A DNA stretch of 55,232 bases from Paludibacteraceae bacterium (lineage in GTDB: Bacteria > Bacteroidota > Bacteroidia > Bacteroidales > Paludibacteraceae). Position 1 is the first letter of the stretch; each line of letters starts with the position of its first letter. The notes beneath the pieces are model-generated. The model saw only the letters and a list, made by a program, of their open reading frames with translations. It did not search any database and was not told the origin of the DNA. Shown here piece by piece: positions 48,301-55,232 of this stretch. Made by a program: the position numbers and the translations under genes. The stretch is taken from contig JAGCWA010000010.1 in NCBI GenBank assembly GCA_017962085.1, positions 1 through 55,232 of the forward strand, given 5' to 3'.

Positions 48301-51300
48301 AAACAGTATACGTAATAACATTTTACCTTTACTTGTTTCATCTGATCCTGGAGGATCTCAATATTACCTTTTCAATCCGAAAAACAACATTATTTCCGAC
48401 ATATATTATGAAGATTTGATTTCAGATTCTAAATATGTGAATGAAGTGACGGATGCCGTAAACCATAAGGCTGATATTGCAGAACTTTTCCAAGGCACCT
48501 ACGACCCTACTACAGGTCTCTTTACCCCTGAATTGGAGTACATTGAAGGATCATTTGCTCCAATTGTGAAGCTTAAATCCGACCGCCTCCCTGACGGCAC
48601 CAGCATCCGCTTCCCGCTTTCAGAAACGACCGTGACAGAGGACCAGCGTGGCGTGGAACGTTATACTTCAACCTGCATGGGCGCATACGAACTGAAATGC
48701 TCTGAAATAAAGAAGACCTTGACAGACACGGTTACCGTCGGTGACCCATATACCTTCAACGAGACCGATTTGTCGACGCTGACCGCCAAAGTGGGTGTCC
48801 ACACCCATAGCGAAACATTCCAACTGGAGAGCGGTTGCGACAGCATCGTCACCCTGATTTTAGCGGTACGCCCTCAGAAAAGGACAGGAGGATACTATGT
48901 GAAAGTGGACGGCACAGGCGACGGCTCCGATTGGGTCAACGCCATGTCTCCGGAAGACTTCGCCACCTACCTGCCTCTCGCCTATGACAAGGACACTTTC
49001 CATGTGGCGGAGGGCACCTACCGCTGCGAGGTGGAAGACCCAACCTTCGGTCGAACCTACTGCGTCAACAAGGACGTGGCAATCATCGGAGGTTACCCTG
49101 ACACCGTTAAAACAGTCGGTACTCCTTCCATCCCTGAAATCTTCACGACATTGCTGACTGCCAACGGAAAAAGCGAAGATCACATGTCATTCTATCTGCA
49201 AGACGTGACTCCTTCTTTCGGTAGCTTCAATGACAACCAACCGTCACTTCTCCGTATCGTCGGGCAACCGAGCGTGGCACTCTTCGGAATCACCTTCTCT
49301 GGCACGAACAACACCGAAGACGGAGCGATTTCCCTGGTGGACGGCGCTACCCTGTCGATGGACCGTTGCGTGGTCAAGCAGAACCTCGCCTCCGCAATCT
49401 ACGCGAAGGATGCGAACATCACAGTGTCCAACTCGGACTTCTCGATGAACTTCTCCAGCGTCGGTTCGGCCTTCAACGTGACCAATACAAAACTGGATGT
49501 ACGCACATCCACTATCCATGAGAACTACTCTCACGAAACACTCGGCAACAACAGCGAAGCGAAGGGGGCTGTCGCCTATCTGGACCAATCGTCCGCCGTG
49601 TTCGCTAACAACACCATCGCAAAGAACAAGGCTGGTGAAGGCGCCGTGTTCGTTTCCAAGGGATCGGAATTGAACTTGACGAACAATACGATAACAGGTA
49701 ACACCATCGAGCAGGGATCCGCCCATACAGGGTCCGTGTTCACGTTCGTCGACGAGTCGTCCAAACTGAAACTCTTCGGAAACATCATCGTGGCGAACGG
49801 CAAGTCTTCGGTAGTGGGCACCGCCACAATCACTTCAAGCGACTACAACATCTTCTCGCCAGACTTCACGACCACCAAGGGCGCGCACGACATGGTCATG
49901 AAGAACGCGGAAGTCCCTTATGTCTTGGATGTGGAGGAAATGACAGGCTACGATGATCTATGCAATCCTTCATTGCGCGACAACGGAGGTTATACACCAA
50001 CCGTGGCTGTGTTCCAATCCTCATTCGACGGAGGTGAGGTGCTCTCCATTCCAAGGGAGTCACGTGCCGTTGACCTCGACCAAAGAGGCTATATAAGGAA
50101 AGAAACAAGCTGCGTGGGCGCATTCGAGTACCCAACATACGTCAACTATTATGTGAAGACTCGTTCCCATGGTGACGGTTCCGGTAGGGACTGGGCCAAT
50201 GCGATGGGAGATACCACCTTCGCCCGCTACTTCTCCATCGTGCCTTCTAACGCCACGTTCCACGTCGCCGAAGGTTTGTACCATCCGATGTTCGACTGGA
50301 CAGGCAAACTGGTCAACAACGCCAACGTTTCCTATAGCACGTCTAGGCCAATCAATGTAATAGGATCATATCCGGAGGACGCCCAAGAGGGTGACGTGGC
50401 GGATGCGACGAAATACGCGACGATTTTGTCCGCAGACATAAACGGGAACGATGAGTACACCCACAAAGACGATAATCTGAGCTACTGGAAATACTCGGGC
50501 TACATGGACAACATAAGCCGCGTGATAGATATTACGCTAAAGCAGTCTGGTGTTTGCCGATTATATGGACTGACCCTAACAGGTAACTACCCAATGTTTA
50601 GGGGAAGTAGCGCCGCATTGGGGCTTTTCACCTCCAAGAAGGACATCAAATCTTCACTACATTTGGACAGCTGCGTGTTCACCAAGACTTATGCCGGCAT
50701 CTACTCATCCGTGGATACGTTAATCATGAAGTCATGCCGTTTCGACACGATTTTGTCTACGGGCGTTAACCAAACATATCGTTCACAACCATACACCAAC
50801 TGGACGGTAGACGGATGCTCGTTCTCTTCCACGAACATTGCCATGTCTTACACCATAAAGGTGGGACTATTGCATATACAAAACACAACAATAAACAATG
50901 TCTTAGCGGCTACGGAAGTTATCCCTTCATGGGATAATACGGACATTAACATCGAGCTCTACAACAACACGATCTCCCTCAGAAAGGGCATCCAAAACTT
51001 ACTCGTCCTACCAGACTTCGCGAAGACGGTCATGAAGGGTAATGTGTTCAACACAACATTTAAATTCACAAGCGAAACCGGCAAGGAGGTCATCCCTGTC
51101 GTCTCCGACTACAACTTATACACCTATGCGCCAGACGAGACTGGCAAGGTATGTCCGATAGGCGAACATGACCTCTTGGTTGAGCCGAAAGACTTGGTGG
51201 ATGTCCTGGACGGTTCCCTCGAAGACGAAGTGTTCGTCTCTGTGGACGGAGTGCCTTCCGAGAAGGACATCACCTCCGTTGTCAAGGTCAAGAACGACAA

Positions 51301-54300
51301 ATTGGAGGATGGTTCCGTAATTCGCCTGCCTTTGGAGAATACCGTCGTATCGGTTGACGAGGTGGGACAGGAACGTTTGCCGATGACCTGCATGGGCGCA
51401 TACGAGATAAGATGTGTTCCGGACACCACCGTTAGCGCTGACACTATCTTCGTGGGAGAAACATTCCTGGGGACAACATACATCAACATAGGCCGTAACG
51501 ACAGCATCTTCGAGATCCTTCAAGACGTGGCTGGCTGTGACAGCGTGGTGATGCATACCCTCATTGTTTTGCCAGACCCTACAAAAACCAACTATTATGT
51601 CAGGACAGAACGTCACGGCACGGGCGATGGATCATCCTGGAAGGACGCAATGGATGGAAGAGACTTCGAGCAGGCCATCCCTCTCGTTCCTGAAGGAACA
51701 ACCTTCTATATCGCAGAAGGAATATATACACCTAAGGGAACATTAATTAAGAGCGGTATAATAGAGAATTTGCAAGGCTTTGTGGCCAACACAAAAGTAA
51801 ATATAATCGGAGGATTCCCTGACGACGCTGATCTTGGCACGCCCCCTAATCCTAAATTATATAAAACGATCTTAAACGGTGACATAAAAGGGGATGACGA
51901 GGTTGTTTATCTGAAAAACGTATGTGGAATAGACAGTGTTGTCATCCGCAATACGGAAGATAATCTATACCACGTGATTCATATAGCAAGCGCAGCTCGC
52001 GATCAGGGCGTTAAATCCATAAATATCCAAGGAATCACCGTGAAAGGTGGAGAACATAGTGGAATCAGTTACTGTACAAATTATGATGTTAAAGTCACGT
52101 TCGAAAAATGTACACTTACTCAATGCCAACGAGCGATAGATTGTTGGCCAAGCGACTTTGACGTAAAAGAATGTACTTTTACCGATAATCAAATAGGTGT
52201 GGTATCCTACAATAATCTCTCATACAACATCACTATAGAGAAATCCACATTTAATAGAAACAACACGGCTGTTTCGGGGGGGTACCATACAACTATTTCA
52301 AACTCGACATTTGCCAATTGCTGCAGAAGCATTTCGATGCGTATCCGTGATAATTCGAACAATGTCCTTGATTTAAAAAACAACACGTTCATAAATGTTG
52401 GAGATGGAGTTTTACTCCCGATACCGTATATTTACGAAGGAGACGATATAACAGGTTCTTTCAATATGTTCGCTATCGGGAACATAATTGACTCTAAATG
52501 CACATCAGTAAAAATAACAGGTGCTAACGAATCAGACAGACTGCCAACCTCATATCTAATGAGCTACAATGTGTTGGCTCAGTCACAAATAAATGAAACG
52601 ATAAAGCCTCACATCGGAGACAACAACATCATATTGGAGGACATCAACTCTCTCTATGGCATCATGGACGGAACTCTAAAAAATGATGCATTCGTTCCAA
52701 ACGTCATAGACAACGGAGGTTTCACTCCAACCATAGCCCTGAAGGCCGACAAACTTCCTGACGGAACTAGCATCCGCTTCCCGCTTTCAGAGACGGCCGT
52801 GACGGACGACCAACGCAGTGTGGAACGTTTGACTCAGACCTGCATTGGTGCATACGAAATAACTGATACTGATTGTGAAATAGGCACGATTTTGTTCTTG
52901 GAAGACTTTGGAGGAAACTATGTCAGTGATGCGCCAAGAAGGGCAGATCCACTGCCTAAGTCAGTAAATAATCTGAATTATTCAAGCCATCTCTGGAATC
53001 TTGGGTTCAATGCTTATAGTCTAAGAAAAGTAGCGATAAAGAGAAGTGGTTCTCCTAATCCAGAACATATCTACACGGGATGGTATGCGGAATTTGGCGA
53101 CCATACCCATGAGAGTGACACAACAAGAGGTTATTTCATGCAAATTGACTTTGAAAACATGGAATCGACCTTCTATAATTATACAGTTGATAATTTGTGT
53201 GAAAACACTCACCTCTACTTCTCATTCTGGGGACATCCTGTCAATGCAACGAAAGATGGATATGTCATCTTGTCCATAGAAGATCCGAATGGAAACACCT
53301 TGGGCAAAGAGAAATTCATCATTGATCACGCCAATAACAAGTGGCAACAGTTTGGAATGCCATTTGTGGTTCCTAAGGGTATAAATTCAGTTGTATATAG
53401 AGCACATTCCGGTGCAAATTCACTCGGCGGTGACTTCGCCCTGGATGATATATCGATACGTTTATGTAAGCCAGCGGTGAATGTAAATATGCCTTTAGAC
53501 TCAATATGCGCAGACGAGGATTATAGCCTTACCGCATCCTATAATAACATAGGGGGATATATAGAGCCTGTCAACTTCACATGGTATAAAAACACAGAAC
53601 GGACCTATGATTTGGAAGGTTGGGAGAAGGTAGCAGAAGGAAAGGACATAACCTTTAAAAATCTTCAATTGGAAGACAATGCATATTATCGTTGCGTGAT
53701 ATCTTCCGCAGATGTTCCAGGTGAGTTCAACAAGTGCAATTCAGCTTCTGACATCATACCGATCCTGGTGAAGTCATGTGTCGTATGCGATCCGGACACC
53801 ACACTTCTCACCGAACCTGATGTCATTCAGGTTGGCGAACAATTCCTCGGCGTGACATATTCCGAGATGGGCCGCTACGACAGCATCCCTGAAAACCTGA
53901 AGAATATCATGGGATGCGACAGCGTCGTGTTGCATAGTTTGGTTGTCACCCCGGCCCCTGCAGTAAAAGAATATTACGTCAAGACTTCCCGCCAAGGTAC
54001 GGGTGACGGTAGTAGTTGGGAGAACGCGATGGACGGAACGGACTTCGCCAACACCCTGCCTTTTGCACCGGAAGGAGCCGCCTACTACATCGCCGAAGGT
54101 TCCTATAAACCATTGTGCGAGGAGAATAATTGCAAGTACATCATCAATGGCAGTGTATCGATTTATGGAGGTTACCCTGCAGACGCTGTGACTGGGGCTC
54201 TTAGTGATCCGAAAAAATACGTCACTGTCTTCAACGGAGACTTTAAAGGCGATGATAAGGTAGTTGAGTCTCTTGACGAAAGAGGTTGCCGTCTCGTCGA

Positions 54301-55232
54301 TGTGGAAAACACAGATGATAATGTGTACGACATGTTCTATGCATCTGTTGAAAATCCTCTTGATGTGACGTTATCTGGCATATCTGTCATGAACGTAAAC
54401 CGAGGTTTCGTCGCCTTCTCCGGATCGGTGGAGAATGAGGTCAACGTTAATGTGCTTGACTGTCGATTCGAAAACTGTCGCTCTTCCGCTATTCAATCGG
54501 AAAGTTTAGGAACCATTAAGGTGTCGAACTCGGAATTCAGCAATAACTCGAATTGTTTGTACGTGTCAAATGCGATTGATGTTGCGCTGAAGAACGTCAC
54601 AATGACAGACAACTACGGTCCATATTTAGTGTACATGTCCAACATTCATGAAGACAAAACCGCAAATCTTTCGATGGAGTCGGTGGTGGCCAAGAACAAC
54701 ACATCATATGTGCACTTCTGGGGTGACATTGACGTGACTCAATCGAAGTTTGACAATAACAGCTGTGTATATAACCTTATTCTGACACCGAATGCTGATG
54801 GGTTTTCGCCAAAAATAAATGTCGACAATAGTGAGTTCACCAACAACACGTGTGAAGCTCACCTCATTTATGCGAGCGCCGCAGATGTTACGGTATCCAA
54901 TTCGTTGTTCGAGGGTAATGCTATGGGCTCTTCGTTGATCTATCCTTATAATTTGACGGTCGATATGTCAAGTATCCTTGGCAACAAGTGTGAGACCGGA
55001 AACATCTTTGAGGTGGTGAAGAATGCTGAGTTTACGAATGATGTGATCAACGACAACGTGTCTATATCCATGATCGACTATTACACCGCAGCGGATTGCA
55101 AGTTGTTGATAGACACTTGTCATGTCGAAGCGAATAAAGGCCAACTGCTCACGTCTGGTGGAACGTCTAATGCTTTCGATGCGCGTATAACGAGGTCGGA
55201 TTTCATCAAGAACTCGCTTGATGAGGATAAAA
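42311..55232 (+). CDS. Giant modular parallel beta-helix surface protein (partial, 3' end outside window)
   Basis: The frame is open from ATG 42311 to the window end: 4307 codons with no stop. A signal peptide (MTLKKTASALIFFLFTCVILQA) leads into seven large modules. Each opens with YYVK..GTGDGSSWENAM and then a FYIAEGxYxP / IIGGYP segment; headers are near 42386, 45002, 46451, 48893, 50147, 51593 and 53972. Inside are long runs of short N-rich strands (for example VENSxFxNN), the signature of right-handed parallel beta-helices. Most completed modules end DGTSIRFPLSETTVTxDQRG..MGAYE, like choice-of-anchor Q proteins, followed by a linker with DTINVGEKFL..GCDSVVMHTLIV; the linker is missing between modules 4 and 5. 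A jelly-roll and Ig-like region is inserted at about 52900-53770. The protein is predicted to be exported; the sorting domain would lie beyond the window. Function is unknown; adhesion or glycan interaction is plausible. Confidence 0.88.
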   Translation, partial: MTLKKTASALIFFLFTCVILQAKDYYVKWGGTGNGSKWETAMGQAQFTRALNHLNNEEDDVVFHVAEGEYFPVYDYKLGTPEEQSKYTFLVTGNVTIIGGYPMDADDGAVADPRKYKTIFTSDFDNDNVVTSDPESGILYAENMSNDALDIFILAQSQDDIFFSDGKYSVKNSLQDNGKQKYFNLNGVYIKGGANSSIRVCNPSIHVSIENTSFYDSYYAILTDESNITNTKYEISNSDLYHCNGAFSILEAESIELSNVKISECGGSSYTTHTGRGVLHFDGLEYTNNIGGIYIDNESQTCPSQLFIENSKFENNFTDNNTDKCLIHTYLGELVAKNCLFKKNNWIAIIEQAHVYLENCEFIENVANSKDDKILLVEGPLEESYLRENYTPTLTGTKIKDCTFKSNNCYLLCLMPYVDNIYSADTITGCTFEDNIVTDVMIYGSLGSDITFENTTITNNEVGSLIDYPHNLYINSTLFEGNKTKEFESISPQNLYVNNSIFKNNECDSIFFNVDSTAKFVNSTIENNSAKKLVYGFSQKLDVENCLFKENVSNLFYHKNVEQDNAIQLSFKNTDFISNQTLDNEVAMELSMNTGDKIDFSRVNFIGNSAKYILNDKNGNTNISKCDFFNNNVVGLLTLSNMTSTVEASSFRLNKMSNGHLIYSPDVNLTLKNNTIVSNEANGGLFSVYPSAAQVYLYNNTIISNGDYASSLVGGSLLDHAMIGNVIGEKLSNRFKENNISNNLFLKTEDVSIPDDILSNNIFTDDFSILFDGTYNSSTGLFTPELEMNEDFTPVVALKTDKLSDGTSLRFPLSETTVTTDQRGVKRLNSTSMGAYETGCPSDTILVNDTINVGEKFFEKVYTTAGSYSIFENLQNEVGCDSVVMHTLIVMPDPTRTEYYVKTNGTGDGSSWENAMDGRDFEQTIPLVPGGTTFYIAEGVYTPKGTLIKGGGGGRPLGFVANTRVNIIGGFPADAGLGATPNPKLYKTIFNGDIKGDDEVVYLKNVCGIDSVVIRNTEDNLYAVIHISSTDRDQSVRSINIQGITVEGGYYRGISCCTHFDVKVTFEKCTLTQCRQAIDCWPSDFDVKECTFTDNQKGMESYNDLSRNITIEKSTFNRNNTAVSGAYHTTISNSTFANCCRSISMYIRNNSSDVLDLKNNTFINVGDGVLLQMPYIYEGDDITGSFNMFAIGNIIDSKCTSVKITDANESDGLPTSYLMSYNVLAQSQINETIKPHIGDNNIILEDINSLHGIMDGTLKNDAFVPNLIDNGGFTPTIALKADKLPDGTSIRFPLSETTVTTDQRGVERLDPTCMGAYEMACDPDTTLANDTINVGEKFLDKVYTTVGRHDSIFETIPGEAGCNNVVMHTLIVKPDPTKFNYYVKTKRHGTGDGSSWENAMDGTDFATYLPLAPDGATFYVAEGTYKPVYDNSLVKTNKTYNRQYTINSDVTIRGGYPDNATGTDVPSDPKKYRTIFDGDIAGNDVVLRTDNEDGRFNISNEYAADNVYELFYIKQTKDIEVSFDGVSVIHSYDGIGSYNVTPEIRDKSILNIKNSTFENNYSNAIITYADDGEINIERSTFKGNAGGVYSGQSDVTVKNSSFEGNSPANFLIGIMNGVDSENNMVSVSIDSTSFIGNVGYIQTNGPLDIKNSIFDSNIVYSNLISTWVNNEIPNYNVNVTNTKFIHNQVPGSIIETYNGETTAYYENCIFSNNTVGSYLVRSTHSIEMNHSRLSENQVKGDIFYIYPYIHLSLNSDTIENNQSEYLVRYCASGCSIDSCKIEGNKIDQLININNRANTSTDPAIFSIKNSFITGNVIQRDSVQPLIETHMRSIDTTNIYRTEIKENVTKGGSILYENLTCVNIDECFIEGNSAYDITNFVGVAGNITNSTFSNNHVLSNVIYATVCAERYNPGTYIAVKNNTIVNNESDYSIFEGYYSDNLYYNNTILGNKAKKEFFDSFHGFEDNEDESYFIGNIVYGNTYDIEFESQQPHNISCENSIRNNILPLLVSSDPGGSQYYLFNPKNNIISDIYYEDLISDSKYVNEVTDAVNHKADIAELFQGTYDPTTGLFTPELEYIEGSFAPIVKLKSDRLPDGTSIRFPLSETTVTEDQRGVERYTSTCMGAYELKCSEIKKTLTDTVTVGDPYTFNETDLSTLTAKVGVHTHSETFQLESGCDSIVTLILAVRPQKRTGGYYVKVDGTGDGSDWVNAMSPEDFATYLPLAYDKDTFHVAEGTYRCEVEDPTFGRTYCVNKDVAIIGGYPDTVKTVGTPSIPEIFTTLLTANGKSEDHMSFYLQDVTPSFGSFNDNQPSLLRIVGQPSVALFGITFSGTNNTEDGAISLVDGATLSMDRCVVKQNLASAIYAKDANITVSNSDFSMNFSSVGSAFNVTNTKLDVRTSTIHENYSHETLGNNSEAKGAVAYLDQSSAVFANNTIAKNKAGEGAVFVSKGSELNLTNNTITGNTIEQGSAHTGSVFTFVDESSKLKLFGNIIVANGKSSVVGTATITSSDYNIFSPDFTTTKGAHDMVMKNAEVPYVLDVEEMTGYDDLCNPSLRDNGGYTPTVAVFQSSFDGGEVLSIPRESRAVDLDQRGYIRKETSCVGAFEYPTYVNYYVKTRSHGDGSGRDWANAMGDTTFARYFSIVPSNATFHVAEGLYHPMFDWTGKLVNNANVSYSTSRPINVIGSYPEDAQEGDVADATKYATILSADINGNDEYTHKDDNLSYWKYSGYMDNISRVIDITLKQSGVCRLYGLTLTGNYPMFRGSSAALGLFTSKKDIKSSLHLDSCVFTKTYAGIYSSVDTLIMKSCRFDTILSTGVNQTYRSQPYTNWTVDGCSFSSTNIAMSYTIKVGLLHIQNTTINNVLAATEVIPSWDNTDINIELYNNTISLRKGIQNLLVLPDFAKTVMKGNVFNTTFKFTSETGKEVIPVVSDYNLYTYAPDETGKVCPIGEHDLLVEPKDLVDVLDGSLEDEVFVSVDGVPSEKDITSVVKVKNDKLEDGSVIRLPLENTVVSVDEVGQERLPMTCMGAYEIRCVPDTTVSADTIFVGETFLGTTYINIGRNDSIFEILQDVAGCDSVVMHTLIVLPDPTKTNYYVRTERHGTGDGSSWKDAMDGRDFEQAIPLVPEGTTFYIAEGIYTPKGTLIKSGIIENLQGFVANTKVNIIGGFPDDADLGTPPNPKLYKTILNGDIKGDDEVVYLKNVCGIDSVVIRNTEDNLYHVIHIASAARDQGVKSINIQGITVKGGEHSGISYCTNYDVKVTFEKCTLTQCQRAIDCWPSDFDVKECTFTDNQIGVVSYNNLSYNITIEKSTFNRNNTAVSGGYHTTISNSTFANCCRSISMRIRDNSNNVLDLKNNTFINVGDGVLLPIPYIYEGDDITGSFNMFAIGNIIDSKCTSVKITGANESDRLPTSYLMSYNVLAQSQINETIKPHIGDNNIILEDINSLYGIMDGTLKNDAFVPNVIDNGGFTPTIALKADKLPDGTSIRFPLSETAVTDDQRSVERLTQTCIGAYEITDTDCEIGTILFLEDFGGNYVSDAPRRADPLPKSVNNLNYSSHLWNLGFNAYSLRKVAIKRSGSPNPEHIYTGWYAEFGDHTHESDTTRGYFMQIDFENMESTFYNYTVDNLCENTHLYFSFWGHPVNATKDGYVILSIEDPNGNTLGKEKFIIDHANNKWQQFGMPFVVPKGINSVVYRAHSGANSLGGDFALDDISIRLCKPAVNVNMPLDSICADEDYSLTASYNNIGGYIEPVNFTWYKNTERTYDLEGWEKVAEGKDITFKNLQLEDNAYYRCVISSADVPGEFNKCNSASDIIPILVKSCVVCDPDTTLLTEPDVIQVGEQFLGVTYSEMGRYDSIPENLKNIMGCDSVVLHSLVVTPAPAVKEYYVKTSRQGTGDGSSWENAMDGTDFANTLPFAPEGAAYYIAEGSYKPLCEENNCKYIINGSVSIYGGYPADAVTGALSDPKKYVTVFNGDFKGDDKVVESLDERGCRLVDVENTDDNVYDMFYASVENPLDVTLSGISVMNVNRGFVAFSGSVENEVNVNVLDCRFENCRSSAIQSESLGTIKVSNSEFSNNSNCLYVSNAIDVALKNVTMTDNYGPYLVYMSNIHEDKTANLSMESVVAKNNTSYVHFWGDIDVTQSKFDNNSCVYNLILTPNADGFSPKINVDNSEFTNNTCEAHLIYASAADVTVSNSLFEGNAMGSSLIYPYNLTVDMSSILGNKCETGNIFEVVKNAEFTNDVINDNVSISMIDYYTAADCKLLIDTCHVEANKGQLLTSGGTSNAFDARITRSDFIKNSLDEDK
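45017..46250 (+). repeat. Intragenic duplication, copy 1 (module 2)
   Basis: This segment matches 51611-52844 at a constant offset of 6594 bp (2198 codons, in frame) with only scattered substitutions. Long stretches, for example around 45480-45900, are almost identical. Confidence 0.9.
51611..52844 (+). repeat. Intragenic duplication, copy 2 (module 6)
   Basis: Partner of 45017-46250. Most differences cluster at the edges and in a patch at 51752-51775, where the residues GGGGRPLG are replaced by SGIIENLQ. Confidence 0.9.
52880..53770 (+). other. Non-helix insertion in the giant protein: jelly-roll plus Ig-like domain
   Basis: Coding. About 52890-53465 reads LFLEDFGGN ... NKWQQFGMPFVVPKG ... 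GGDFALDDISIRLC, the pattern of MAM/lectin-like jelly-roll domains in Bacteroidota surface proteins. About 53470-53765 reads DSICADEDYSLTASY ... FTWYKNTE ... DNAYYRCVISS, an Ig-like domain. Both differ from the N-rich beta-helix modules around them. Confidence 0.65.

Overview
The window comes from a chromosome of an anaerobic member of the Bacteroidota, most likely order Bacteroidales. The evidence is promoters of the form TTTG-N19-21-TAnnTTTG, almost no Shine-Dalgarno sequences, a short primary sigma factor without region 1.1, a type III glutamine synthetase, the oxygen-sensitive NrdD/NrdG ribonucleotide reductase, a C-terminal domain of the type IX secretion (T9SS) kind, and Bacteroidota-restricted families (DUF5723, DUF3127). 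I see no tRNA, rRNA, CRISPR array, prophage or transposase. Genus and species cannot be fixed from this sequence alone.

Layout. 1-2843 (minus): a two-gene restriction or defence-like pair, a nuclease/helicase cut by the window edge and a methylase-like subunit, with a long inverted repeat just upstream. 2844-3846: non-coding and repeat-rich (two 170-bp direct repeats, then four 19-bp iterons at 32-33 bp spacing) in front of an AAA/DUF4143 ATPase. 5316-14400: housekeeping genes rpoD, nth, a Na/Pi symporter, a large SF2 helicase with membrane segments, and nrdG/nrdD with a leader of about 460 nt. 15076-18103 (minus): a DASS-family anion transporter followed by an outer-membrane barrel protein. 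18504-22149 (plus): a three-gene biotin-dependent acyl-CoA carboxylase operon (biotin carboxylase, biotin carrier, carboxyltransferase).

22504-29721: an 1881-residue secreted protein made of 31 tandem Cys/His repeats with a T9SS-type C-terminus, followed 21 bp later by an OmpA-type barrel/peptidoglycan-binding protein. 29835-33736: a metallophosphoesterase, an exported protein of unknown function, a GH5 glycosidase lipoprotein, and a DUF3127 protein with an SSB-like acidic tail. 33909-37796: a four-gene envelope cluster (lipoprotein, DUF5723 barrel, membrane-anchored Ig-like protein, membrane-anchored DUF4253 protein). 37959-40145: type III glutamine synthetase. 40545-41540: a secreted SH3b protein.

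42311 to the window end is one uninterrupted reading frame of more than 4300 codons. It encodes a giant modular parallel beta-helix surface protein with seven module headers, one pair of nearly identical 1.2-kb segments 6594 bp apart, strong base-composition differences between modules, and a jelly-roll plus Ig-like insertion. This gene and the Cys/His-repeat protein are the most unusual objects here. Both look like large, recombination-shaped, exported surface proteins.
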